Assembly: GCA_028717985.1 (NCBI GenBank)
Contig: JAQUMS010000043.1
Location: forward strand, 1-7,883
Source: Candidatus Omnitrophota bacterium
Lineage (GTDB): Bacteria > Omnitrophota > Gorgyraeia > Gygaellales > Profunditerraquicolaceae
DNA length: 7,883 nt
Reading direction: 5' to 3'
Position 1 is the first letter of the stretch. Each line of letters starts with the position of its first letter. Both the position numbers and the translations under genes were made by a program. A model generated the notes under the pieces. The model saw only the letters and a program-made list of their open reading frames with translations, was not told the origin of the DNA and did not search any database. This document shows positions 1 through 5,191 of the stretch, piece by piece.

Positions 1-1
1 A

Positions 2-118
2 ACTAAAAAAATAGCTGAATGGTTTTTTTCCCATCCTTGGCTTAAATTGATCGCGCTTATACTGGCGATAATGGTATGGTTGTATGTCCGGGGAGAGATC
101 AACAGGTTTAATTATTAA
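2..118 (+). CDS. 3' end of a short membrane protein, YbbR/CdaR N-terminal-anchor-like (5' partial)
   Basis: An open frame enters at the left edge and stops at TAA 116-118, giving 38 visible residues. It contains one hydrophobic segment of about 17 residues (roughly LKLIALILAIMVWLYV), preceded by a Lys/His/Trp-bearing stretch and followed by RGEINRFNY. The pattern W-L-K-L-(I/S)-x-L-x-L-A-x-x-x-W-L-Y-V-x-G-E is what I know from the N-terminal membrane anchor of YbbR/CdaR proteins, the partners of the diadenylate cyclase CdaA. In many bacteria cdaA-ybbR lies just upstream of glmM or pdxJ, which agrees with the pdxJ that follows four bases later. Unlike a normal YbbR protein, this one ends directly after the anchor with no room for the beta-rich YbbR repeats. 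The start is outside the window, so the full length is unknown. Alternatively it is an unrelated single-pass peptide. Confidence 0.55.
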   Translation, partial: TKKIAEWFFSHPWLKLIALILAIMVWLYVRGEINRFNY

Positions 119-122
119 TCCG

Positions 123-836
123 ATGAAAGAACTTGGTGTTAATATCGATCATGTCGCGACGCTTCGCCAGGCGAGGGGGAATTGGGAACCTGACCCGGTG
201 TTTGCCGCATTTATATGTGAGTCAAACGGGGCGGACAGCATCGTGGTCCATTTGCGCGAAGACCGCAGGCATATTCAGGACAGGGATGTATTTGTTTTAC
301 GCAAGACCGTTAAAACGAAGCTTAACCTTGAAATGTCGGTTGAAAGCGGGATAGTCAGGATCGCGTGTGAGGTGAAACCTGATCAAGCTACTTTTGTTCC
401 TGAGAAACGGCGGGAATTAACGACTGAAGGCGGTCTTGACGTCGTGGGGAATTTTAAGAAAATTTTTAAAGTTACCGAGACTCTGAAAAAAAACGGTATA
501 AAGGTGAGTTTTTTTATAGATCCCGATAAAAAGCAAATTGAAGCGGCGGCTGAAGCCGGTGTTGACAGGATAGAATTGCATACGGGTAAATATGCCGACG
601 CTGACAGCGTAAAAAAACAGAGTTATTATCTTGAAGAAATAAAATCGGCGGCATATTTCGCGAAAGAAAAAAATTTGCGGGTTTTCGCCGGGCACGGCCT
701 TGATTACCGGAATGTAAGGGCCGTCGCGGCAATAAATGAAATAGAGGAGCTTAATATCGGATATAGCATTATTTGCAAATCGCTTATTACCGGTTTGGGG
801 CCGGCTGTTAAAGAAATGAAGGATTTATTGTTGTGA
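123..836 (+). CDS. pdxJ: Pyridoxine 5'-phosphate synthase PdxJ
   Basis: PdxJ closes the pyridine ring of vitamin B6 by condensing 3-amino-2-oxopropyl phosphate (from PdxA) with 1-deoxy-D-xylulose 5-phosphate in the cytosol. The 237-residue product is the usual family length. Visible signatures are NIDHVATLRQAR (7-18), HLREDRRHI (43-51), NLEM (68-71), VPEKRRELTTEGGLD (92-106), ELHTG (151-155) and AGHGLDY (189-195). By register with E. coli PdxJ, the catalytic residues are His43, Glu70 and His191. I chose ATG 123 because MKELGVNIDHVATLR is the family's normal N terminus. An in-frame ATG at 84 would add 13 atypical residues and overlap the upstream frame. There is no strong Shine-Dalgarno, so translation is probably coupled to the upstream stop at 118. 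Oddity: the conserved NIGH motif reads NIGY (Tyr214) where E. coli has a phosphate-binding His. Confidence 0.97.
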   Translation: MKELGVNIDHVATLRQARGNWEPDPVFAAFICESNGADSIVVHLREDRRHIQDRDVFVLRKTVKTKLNLEMSVESGIVRIACEVKPDQATFVPEKRRELTTEGGLDVVGNFKKIFKVTETLKKNGIKVSFFIDPDKKQIEAAAEAGVDRIELHTGKYADADSVKKQSYYLEEIKSAAYFAKEKNLRVFAGHGLDYRNVRAVAAINEIEELNIGYSIICKSLITGLGPAVKEMKDLLL

Positions 837-843
837 TCATCCC

Positions 844-1209
844 ATGTCTACTATAATTGGAACCGGAGTTGATATAACAGAAGTGAGGCGTTTGAGGCAG
901 GCAGTAGAGAAATGGGGAGATAGTTTTCTTGAGAGGATTTTTACTTCCGCTGAAATAGAAAACGCGAAGAAACGGGTCACGATATATCAGCATTTGGCGG
1001 GACGATTCGCGGCGAAAGAAGCAATTTTTAAGGCTGTAGGGGATCAACGGTTAACCTGGAAAGATATGGAAGTCCTAAATGATCCTGATGGGAAACCCTA
1101 TTGCAGGCTGTTGAGCCGCCGTTATGACAAATTTACCGTTTTTATTTCAATATCGCACGTAAAAAATTATGCGGTTGCCAACGCGATTGTTACGCAGGAA
1201 AAAAAATAG
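844..1209 (+). CDS. acpS: Holo-[acyl-carrier-protein] synthase AcpS
   Basis: AcpS transfers the 4'-phosphopantetheine arm of coenzyme A to a serine of apo acyl carrier protein, making it competent for fatty acid synthesis. The 121-residue protein has the family hallmarks: an N-terminal GTGVDITEV with the Mg-binding Asp10, GRFAAKEAIFKAVG (53-66) with the metal-binding Glu59, and SISH (102-105) near the C terminus. Length matches short AcpS-type phosphopantetheinyl transferases, as opposed to the double-length Sfp type. ATG 844 is seven bases past the pdxJ stop and places IIGTGVD at the expected position. The only purine-rich site is a rather distant AAGGA near 820. The gene shares 41 bases with nnrD, so pdxJ-acpS-nnrD is probably one transcript. 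An acpS-nnr pairing is common in bacteria. Confidence 0.96.
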   Translation: MSTIIGTGVDITEVRRLRQAVEKWGDSFLERIFTSAEIENAKKRVTIYQHLAGRFAAKEAIFKAVGDQRLTWKDMEVLNDPDGKPYCRLLSRRYDKFTVFISISHVKNYAVANAIVTQEKK

Positions 1210-2020
1210 CCACAAAGGTAATTTCGGGTCTATAGGGATTTTTGCGGGTTCTGCGGGATTTTCCGGGGCGGCTGTGTTATGCGGGTGGGCGGCGTTACGT
1301 TCGGGAGCCGGATTAGTAACGGTGGGAATACCACGCAGCCTGAATAACGCACTTATTAAGATTAAACCGCTGGAACTAATGACGGTGCCGTTATCCGAGA
1401 CCAAAGAAAAAACCTTGAGTTATTCCGGGTATAGGGCAATCCTGAATTGTATACGGAAATTGGATATAGTCGTAGTCGGGCCCGGACTTTCTCAGAACAA
1501 AGAAACGCAGAAATTGATCCGCAAATTGGTTTCAACAGTAATAAAACCGGTAATAATTGATGCTGACGGGCTTAATGCTTTAGCCGGCCATCTGAGCTGT
1601 CTTTCCGGGAAAAGAATTGTGGTGCTGACACCTCATTCGGGTGAAATGGCGCGGCTTTGCGGAATTAAGGTTGATGAGGTCGAGAAAAACAGAAAACGGA
1701 TTGCGGTTGATTTCGCTTTGAAATACGGAATTACCCTTGTTTTAAAAGGGGCCGGAACAATAGTTGTTGACGGAAAGAAAAAATTATATATAAATAATAC
1801 GGGGAATCCGGGAATGGCAACTGCCGGGAGCGGAGATGTTTTGACCGGTATTATCGCGTCCTTTTTGGCCCAAGGACTTGAACCGTTCGAGGCGGCTAAA
1901 TACGCGGTGTACATACACGGTTTAGCCGGAGATTGCGCGGCGAGAGAGAAAACTCAGCTTGGGATGATCGCTTCGGACATTATTGAAAAAATCCCTCAGG
2001 CGATCAAATTAAGTTCCTAA
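1169..2020 (+). CDS. nnrD: ADP-dependent (S)-NAD(P)H-hydrate dehydratase (stand-alone NnrD, YjeF C-terminal domain)
   Basis: NnrD repairs hydrated NADH and NADPH (NADHX, NADPHX), using ADP in the bacterial enzyme to remove water. The ribokinase-like fold shows SHKGNFG (14-20), GPGL (104-107), DADGLN (131-136), TPHSGEMARL (154-163), LKGAGTI (192-198) and the nucleotide/catalytic block NNTGNPG...GSGDVLTG (209-227, catalytic Asp probably 223). At 283 residues this is the dehydratase domain alone. Many bacteria fuse it to the NnrE epimerase domain in a protein of about 500 residues, so an epimerase must lie elsewhere if present. The SHKG motif begins at base 1208, exactly where acpS ends, so the start has to lie inside acpS. 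ATG 1169 gives an N terminus (LPTRLLRRKK) like that of known stand-alone NnrD proteins. In-frame TTG codons at 1175 and 1187 are less likely alternatives. Confidence 0.95.
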   Translation: MRLPTRLLRRKKNSHKGNFGSIGIFAGSAGFSGAAVLCGWAALRSGAGLVTVGIPRSLNNALIKIKPLELMTVPLSETKEKTLSYSGYRAILNCIRKLDIVVVGPGLSQNKETQKLIRKLVSTVIKPVIIDADGLNALAGHLSCLSGKRIVVLTPHSGEMARLCGIKVDEVEKNRKRIAVDFALKYGITLVLKGAGTIVVDGKKKLYINNTGNPGMATAGSGDVLTGIIASFLAQGLEPFEAAKYAVYIHGLAGDCAAREKTQLGMIASDIIEKIPQAIKLSS

Positions 2021-2070
2021 ATTTTGAATTTGTGGATAATAAAATATTTTGAAACTATTCCCCGAAAGAC

Positions 2071-2141
2071 TGATTTTTAACAGCTATTCGACGAAGGCGA
2101 ATACCTCAATAAGATAGAAAACGTGGTGCTGTTAAAAATCA
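2071..2141. repeat. 14-bp perfect inverted repeat enclosing a smaller hairpin
   Basis: The left arm TGATTTTTAACAGC (2071-2084) is the exact reverse complement of the right arm at 2128-2141. Directly inside the left arm, TATTCG (2085-2090) pairs with CGAATA (2098-2103) around a 7-base loop. About 24 unpaired bases separate that hairpin from the right arm. It could fold as RNA of either strand. There is no T-tract, so it does not look like a simple terminator. Confidence 0.75.
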
Positions 2142-2161
2142 CAAAGGGGTATGGTGGAAAA

Positions 2162-2185
2162 GTTCCCCCATGGTCGGGGGAGAAC
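2162..2185. repeat. Short G/C hairpin
   Basis: CCCCC (2165-2169) pairs with GGGGG (2176-2180) around the 6-base loop ATGGTC. The flanks GTT (2162-2164) and AAC (2183-2185) extend the stem across a two-base AG bulge. No T-tract follows at once, although GATTTTTG begins four bases later, so weak terminator activity is possible. Confidence 0.55.
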
Positions 2186-2214
2186 AGCGATTTTTGAAAA
2201 TAGATTAAAGAGCG

Positions 2215-2240
2215 TTAGGAGGGGGCTTGCCCCCTCCTAA
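2215..2240. repeat. 11-bp perfect palindromic hairpin with 4-base loop
   Basis: TTAGGAGGGGG (2215-2225) is followed by the loop CTTG and its exact complement CCCCCTCCTAA (2230-2240). The stem is strong, but the bases after it (GGAATGAGCG) lack a T-run on the + strand. On the - strand the following bases are likewise not T-rich, so it is not a textbook intrinsic terminator. It resembles dispersed intergenic palindromes of bacterial genomes; copy number cannot be judged from one window. Confidence 0.6.
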
Positions 2241-2335
2241 GGAATGAGCGTCCTAAGATAATCCTCAAAGTTGTAAATAAGAAGGTTACTAATTTAAGGA
2301 AATATTTTTGTAGTACATGAGCAGTAGCGAATGAC

Positions 2336-2408
2336 GCTGGCGTAGCTCAGTTGGTAGAGCATCTCACTTGTAATGAGAGGGTCACCCGTTCAATTCGGGT
2401 CGCCAGCT
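2336..2408 (+). tRNA. tRNA-Thr (anticodon TGT)
   Basis: A complete cloverleaf is visible. The acceptor GCTGGCG (2336-2342) pairs with CGCCAGC (2401-2407). The D arm is GCTC/GAGC, and the anticodon stem TCTCA/TGAGA holds the loop CTTGTAA with anticodon TGT (2369-2371). The T arm is ACCCG-TTCAATT-CGGGT. The discriminator base is T2408 and no CCA is encoded. It is first in a Thr-Tyr-Gly set. A T-rich run follows directly. Confidence 0.97.
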
Positions 2409-2425
2409 TTTTCTCCTTTAAGAAG

Positions 2426-2454
2426 TTTACTATTTTTGATATTTGTTATATAAT
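2426..2454 (+). promoter_or_regulatory. Probable sigma70-type promoter for tRNA-Tyr and tRNA-Gly
   Basis: A perfect -10 box TATAAT (2449-2454) lies 17 bases after TTTACT (2426-2431), which matches the TTGACA -35 box at four of six positions. Transcription would start near 2461, about 20 bases before tRNA-Tyr. The 73-base gap between tRNA-Thr and tRNA-Tyr, against 16 bases between Tyr and Gly, fits a separate promoter here. It might also drive the downstream ThyA-like gene. Confidence 0.6.
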
Positions 2455-2481
2455 TAAAAGTCATGCTTTGAATGAAATTAT

Positions 2482-2565
2482 GGGCAGGTACCCAAGTGGC
2501 TAAAGGGGACAGACTGTAAATCTGTTGCACTTCGTGCTTCAGGGGTTCGAATCCTCTCCTGCCCA
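2482..2565 (+). tRNA. tRNA-Tyr (anticodon GTA)
   Basis: This is a class II tRNA with a long variable arm, as expected for bacterial tyrosine tRNA. The acceptor GGGCAGG (2482-2488) pairs with CCTGCCC (2558-2564). The anticodon stem ACAGA/TCTGT surrounds the loop CTGTAAA with anticodon GTA (2516-2518). The variable arm includes GCAC-TTC-GTGC. The T arm AGGGG/CCTCT has one G-T pair. The discriminator is A2565 and CCA is not encoded. Confidence 0.97.
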
Positions 2566-2581
2566 TTACATTTGTTTTACT

Positions 2582-2652
2582 GCGGGAGTAGTTCAATGGT
2601 AGAACAATAGCCTTCCAAGCTATATATGTGGGTTCGATTCCCATCTCCCGCT
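2582..2652 (+). tRNA. tRNA-Gly (anticodon TCC)
   Basis: The acceptor GCGGGAG (2582-2588) pairs with CTCCCGC (2645-2651). The D arm is GTTC/GAAC, and the anticodon stem ATAGC/GCTAT holds the loop CTTCCAA with anticodon TCC (2614-2616). The T loop has the usual TTCGATT. The discriminator is T2652 and no CCA is encoded. It lies 16 bases after tRNA-Tyr, so the two are probably cotranscribed. Confidence 0.97.
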
Positions 2653-2713
2653 TATACGGTTTTCCGGCGTAAAGTCTCGAGCTCCATAATGCCACTGAAA
2701 TGGGAATAGGCGA

Positions 2714-3466
2714 ATGACGGAAAGAGAATTCTTAGAGCCTGTTTTTATTGACGCGTTTGATCTTGATGATGCGTGGTTCCAGTGCCTTTCAAAAATTTTA
2801 GACAAAGGTCATGTATACCGGATAGATAAAGGAAGTTACGAAGGCCAGAAACGCCTTGAATTTGATTTCGCGGTTGTTAAAGTTAAAAATCCTTCTCATC
2901 AGATTATTCCCATTATTCCGGAAGGGATGAATATCCCTGCTCCGACGGATATGGATTATATTCAGGGATATTTGAGTTATCTTTTGACCGGCGCGAAAAC
3001 CGAAACTGAAGATTATACGTACGGCGAAAGACTTGTTGATCCCAAGGTTAAATTTAAAGAAACCGTTAACGGCAAAGAAATGGTCAGGGAAATGCCGTTA
3101 CAGGTAAATCAGGTTGAAGAAGTAATCAAGTTGTATAAGACAAAAGGGTTCGGTACCAATCAGGCTATAATGGAAATCGGGATGCCTTCCGATATCTCGC
3201 TGGTTGACCCTCCGTGTTTGAGGCTTATAGACACCCGGATCAGATACGGGAAACTGCATTTTATCCTTTATTTCAGGTCCTGGGATTTATGGGGAGGGTT
3301 CCCATCTAATTTGGGGGGACTGGAACTTGTAAAGCAATATATGGCCGATGAAATCGGCGTTAAAGACGGCGAAATTATTGCGGTAAGCAAAGGGCTTCAT
3401 CTGTATGATTATAGCTGGGATTTGGCTAAAATGCGCACTAATAAAACAACAGGGATAATTTCCTAA
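2714..3466 (+). CDS. Thymidylate synthase family protein, archaeal-type ThyA homologue
   Basis: Thymidylate synthase makes dTMP from dUMP with methylenetetrahydrofolate. In this 250-residue protein the C-terminal half aligns with E. coli ThyA without gaps, at a constant offset of 22: PPC with nucleophile Cys168 (Cys146), FRSWD with Arg188 and Asp191 (Arg166, Asp169), Asn199 (Asn177), and HLY with His229 and Tyr231 (His207, Tyr209). TYGERL (102-107) matches VYGKQW. Keeping Asn199 rather than Asp favours uracil over cytosine as the base, against a dCMP hydroxymethylase. The overall style (DPPCLR, GLHLYDYSWDLAK) recalls the short thymidylate synthases of methanogens. The Arg126-Arg127 phosphate-binding pair is replaced by Thr148-Asn149 and the Glu58 position appears to be Tyr86, so activity is uncertain. 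ATG 2714 follows a weak purine-rich site. The gene lies 61 bases after tRNA-Gly and 6 before a PilZ gene. Confidence 0.8.
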   Translation: MTEREFLEPVFIDAFDLDDAWFQCLSKILDKGHVYRIDKGSYEGQKRLEFDFAVVKVKNPSHQIIPIIPEGMNIPAPTDMDYIQGYLSYLLTGAKTETEDYTYGERLVDPKVKFKETVNGKEMVREMPLQVNQVEEVIKLYKTKGFGTNQAIMEIGMPSDISLVDPPCLRLIDTRIRYGKLHFILYFRSWDLWGGFPSNLGGLELVKQYMADEIGVKDGEIIAVSKGLHLYDYSWDLAKMRTNKTTGIIS

Positions 3467-3472
3467 TTACGT

Positions 3473-3859
3473 ATGGAGAAAGAACGCCGTCAATTTTTTC
3501 GCCTTGATTACGCGAAGCCGCTTGCATTAAAAATTTGTAAGCCGGAAACTATTGAAAAAATTCTAAAAGGGTATACTTCGAATATCAGCCAGGCCGGGCT
3601 TCAATGTGATATTAAAGAAAAAGTCCATAAAAATGATGTTCTTTGGATATCGTTTGACCGGAGTGTCCTTACCATTTGCCAGGAACTCGAAAGCAGGTCA
3701 CTGATTTATCAGGGGGGGATCGTTGGTAAAGTTATGTGGGTTGAAGAGAAGCACCCCGATCTTTTTTCTATTGGTATCCGTTTTTTTACCAGAGAAGAGC
3801 ATGATATCGACAATCTGCATTTAATCCGTATGCATATAACGGGGTCTGAGCAGGAATGA
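3473..3859 (+). CDS. PilZ domain protein (probable c-di-GMP receptor)
   Basis: PilZ domains bind cyclic di-GMP and change partner activity or their own conformation. This 128-residue protein is essentially one PilZ domain. RRQFFR supplies the RxxxR motif (Arg6 and Arg10), and NISQAG (37-42) supplies [D/N]xSxxG. The end of the barrel shows SIGIRFF. No other domain, signal peptide or membrane segment is visible, so the partner is unknown. The gene starts six bases after the ThyA-like gene. Its stop overlaps the gpsA start in an ATGA arrangement (3856-3859), so PilZ and GpsA translation are probably coupled. The binding motifs are intact, which supports ligand binding, but no output function can be read from the sequence. 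Confidence 0.88.
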   Translation: MEKERRQFFRLDYAKPLALKICKPETIEKILKGYTSNISQAGLQCDIKEKVHKNDVLWISFDRSVLTICQELESRSLIYQGGIVGKVMWVEEKHPDLFSIGIRFFTREEHDIDNLHLIRMHITGSEQE

Positions 3860-4869
3860 TTGTGAAACGGAAAAATATATTCAGGATCTCGGTTTTGGGC
3901 GACGGCGGGTGGGGTACTACATTGTCAATCCTGCTGGCCAAAAAAGGTTTCCCGGTTACTTTATGGGGCGCTTTTCCTGAATATATAAAAATTTTACGGG
4001 CCAAAAGAGTGAATACTAAATTTTTGCCCGGTATCAAGATACCGCCTGAGATACAGATCACCAGTAATTTGCAAGAAGCGGTTGCGGATAAAGATTTGAT
4101 TGTTTTAGCGATTCCGTCTCAGTATTTGCGCGGTGTCCTGAAAGAAGTTAAGCTTATGCGGTTCTCTCCAGATACCGTATATTTAAGCGTGGTAAAAGGT
4201 ATTGAGATAGGATCGTTGAAAAGGATTTCTGAGTTACTTTCGGAAGAATTGGGAAAAATTTCTATCGGAGTATTGTCGGGGCCGACAATAGCGGCTGAAG
4301 TAGCGGCGGGAGTTCCGACCGCCGCTGTAGTGGCATCCAAGTCAATAGCTGTCCGTAGTTTGATTCAGGATGTTTTTATGACTGACCGGTTCAGGTTATA
4401 CACGTCCGATGATGTGATAGGTGTAGAGCTTGGAGGGAGTTTAAAAAACGTTATCGCGATCGCGTGCGGGATTTCTGATGGTTTGGGGTTTGGGTCTAAC
4501 ACAAAAGCCGCGCTTTTATCCAGAGGGTTGGCTGAAATTTCCCGGTTGGGTGCCGCTATGGGAGCCCGCGAAAGGACGTTTAGCGGTATAAGCGGGTTGG
4601 GTGATTTAGTTACTACGTGTATAAGCCCGCACAGCAGGAACCGTTTTGTCGGTGAACAGATCGGTAAAGGCAAAAAGCCCGCGGAAGTACTGAAAAATTT
4701 GCAGATGGTTGCTGAAGGCGTGCCGACGGCTAAATCCGCGTATATTTTAAGCGGGAAATATAAAACCGAAATGCCGATCGTTAAAGAAGTTTATTCTGTT
4801 CTTTACAAAAACAAATCTCCTCTTAAAGCGGTTAAAGATCTTATGACTCGCGCTAAAAAAGAGGAATAA
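3856..4869 (+). CDS. gpsA: Glycerol-3-phosphate dehydrogenase [NAD(P)+]
   Basis: GpsA reduces dihydroxyacetone phosphate to sn-glycerol 3-phosphate, the backbone for phospholipids, in the cytosol. The 337-residue length is typical. The N-terminal Rossmann fold has VLGDGGWGTTLS with the dinucleotide loop GDGGWG (15-20), and VVKGIE (112-117) and LSGPTIAAEVA (140-150) follow. The C-terminal catalytic domain shows GVELGGSLKNV with the catalytic Lys197, GFGSNTKAAL, the substrate-binding block GISGLGDLVTTC...SRNR (244-263), and VAEGVPTAKSA (286-295). ATG 3856 lies inside the PilZ stop (ATGA), and the dinucleotide loop starts at the expected distance from it. In many bacteria gpsA follows plsY or der; here the upstream partner is a PilZ gene. 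Nothing in the protein looks degraded. Confidence 0.97.
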   Translation: MIVKRKNIFRISVLGDGGWGTTLSILLAKKGFPVTLWGAFPEYIKILRAKRVNTKFLPGIKIPPEIQITSNLQEAVADKDLIVLAIPSQYLRGVLKEVKLMRFSPDTVYLSVVKGIEIGSLKRISELLSEELGKISIGVLSGPTIAAEVAAGVPTAAVVASKSIAVRSLIQDVFMTDRFRLYTSDDVIGVELGGSLKNVIAIACGISDGLGFGSNTKAALLSRGLAEISRLGAAMGARERTFSGISGLGDLVTTCISPHSRNRFVGEQIGKGKKPAEVLKNLQMVAEGVPTAKSAYILSGKYKTEMPIVKEVYSVLYKNKSPLKAVKDLMTRAKKEE

Positions 4870-4896
4870 TATGAAACTTAAATTTTAGAATTTTAT

Positions 4897-4971
4897 CGGG
4901 GCGTGGCTCAGTTTGGCTAGAGCACTTGAATGGGGTTCAAGAGGTCACAGGTTCAAGTCCTGTCGCCCCGA
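4897..4971 (+). tRNA. tRNA-Pro (anticodon GGG)
   Basis: The acceptor CGGGGCG (4897-4903) pairs with CGCCCCG (4964-4970), with discriminator A4971. The C1-G72 pair and A73 suit proline identity. The D arm is GCTC/GAGC. The anticodon stem CTTGA/TCAAG holds the loop ATGGGGT with anticodon GGG (4932-4934). The loop has an A32-T38 combination. The T arm is ACAGG-TTCAAGT-CCTGT. No CCA is encoded. A T-rich stretch (4976-4982) follows and may help end transcription. The gene lies 27 bases after gpsA. Confidence 0.95.
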
Positions 4972-5015
4972 CTAATTTTTTTAATCACGGACGCTTCGCC
5001 AGAAAGGCGGACACG

Positions 5016-5035
5016 TTAAAGAGTTAGTTCTTTAA
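5016..5035. repeat. 7-bp inverted repeat before the array
   Basis: TTAAAGA (5016-5022) pairs with TCTTTAA (5029-5035) around a 6-base loop. It may be chance in AT-rich sequence, but its right half (CTTTAAGAAATA) resembles the linker that precedes the second A hairpin (ATTAAGGAATA, 5182-5192). Confidence 0.4.
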
Positions 5036-5045
5036 GAAATAATCT

Positions 5046-5104
5046 ACTCCGGCAGTAAAACACTGCGTAGATTTCTTGCGAAATCTACTTGCTACTACCG
5101 GAGT
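5046..5104. repeat. Type A hairpin, copy 1
   Basis: The outer arms ACTCCGGCAGTA (5046-5057) and TACTACCGGAGT (5093-5104) pair at 11 of 12 positions. The exception is C-A on the + strand, which becomes a G-U wobble in RNA of the - strand. The inner stem GTAGATTT (5067-5074) with AAATCTAC (5081-5088) is perfect, with a 6-base loop. CACTGC sits on the 5' side of the internal loop and TTGC on the 3' side. Confidence 0.8.
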
Positions 5105-5109
5105 TAATT

Positions 5110-5129
5110 CCTGTCTACCGGTAGGCAGG
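5110..5129. repeat. Short palindrome, copy 1
   Basis: The core CTACCGGTAG (5115-5124) is a perfect 10-base palindrome. CCTG (5110-5113) and CAGG (5126-5129) extend it across one T-G pair (5114, 5125). It lies between hairpins A and B of the first module. With no loop, it would act as a DNA palindrome or an RNA dimer site more readily than as a hairpin. Confidence 0.7.
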
Positions 5130-5130
5130 C

Positions 5131-5179
5131 ACACAGTGACTTATGTTCGTTCACCTTGTTTACTCCATAAGTCACGTGT
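5131..5179. repeat. Type B hairpin, copy 1
   Basis: GTGACTTATG (5136-5145) pairs exactly with CATAAGTCAC (5166-5175) around a 20-base loop. ACAC (5131-5134) and GTGT (5176-5179) lengthen the stem across a single bulged A. The loop contains TTCAC and ends in CTC before CATAA, similar to the other B copy. Confidence 0.8.
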
Positions 5180-5191
5180 TCATTAAGGAAT

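Larger units (their letters stand above)
2021..2335. other. Gene-free, inverted-repeat-rich spacer between nnrD and tRNA-Thr
   Basis: No plausible protein gene is seen on either strand. The stretch holds a 14-bp inverted repeat (2071-2084 with 2128-2141), a G/C hairpin (2162-2185) and an 11-bp palindrome (2215-2240), each listed separately. A 29-codon frame at 2151-2240 runs through the hairpins and is not credible as a gene. I do not recognise tmRNA, SRP RNA, RNase P or 6S RNA signatures. It may be the 3' untranslated region of the pdxJ-acpS-nnrD transcript plus the promoter region of the tRNA block, or an unrecognised structured RNA. Confidence 0.5.

Noticed and set aside
84..122. Longer PdxJ starting at ATG 84
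   Set aside because: The extra 13 residues are unlike PdxJ N termini and overlap the upstream membrane protein frame; ATG 123 gives the family start.
2151..2240. 29-codon frame in the spacer after nnrD
   Set aside because: It is built from two hairpins and ends in the palindrome. A purine-rich stretch touches the ATG at too short a spacing, and no family is recognisable.
2390..2695. 101-residue minus-strand frame
   Set aside because: It covers tRNA-Tyr, tRNA-Gly and part of tRNA-Thr in antisense, a common spurious prediction.
4974..4983. Rho-independent terminator after tRNA-Pro
   Set aside because: A T-run is present, but there is no separate hairpin before it apart from the tRNA's own acceptor and T arms.
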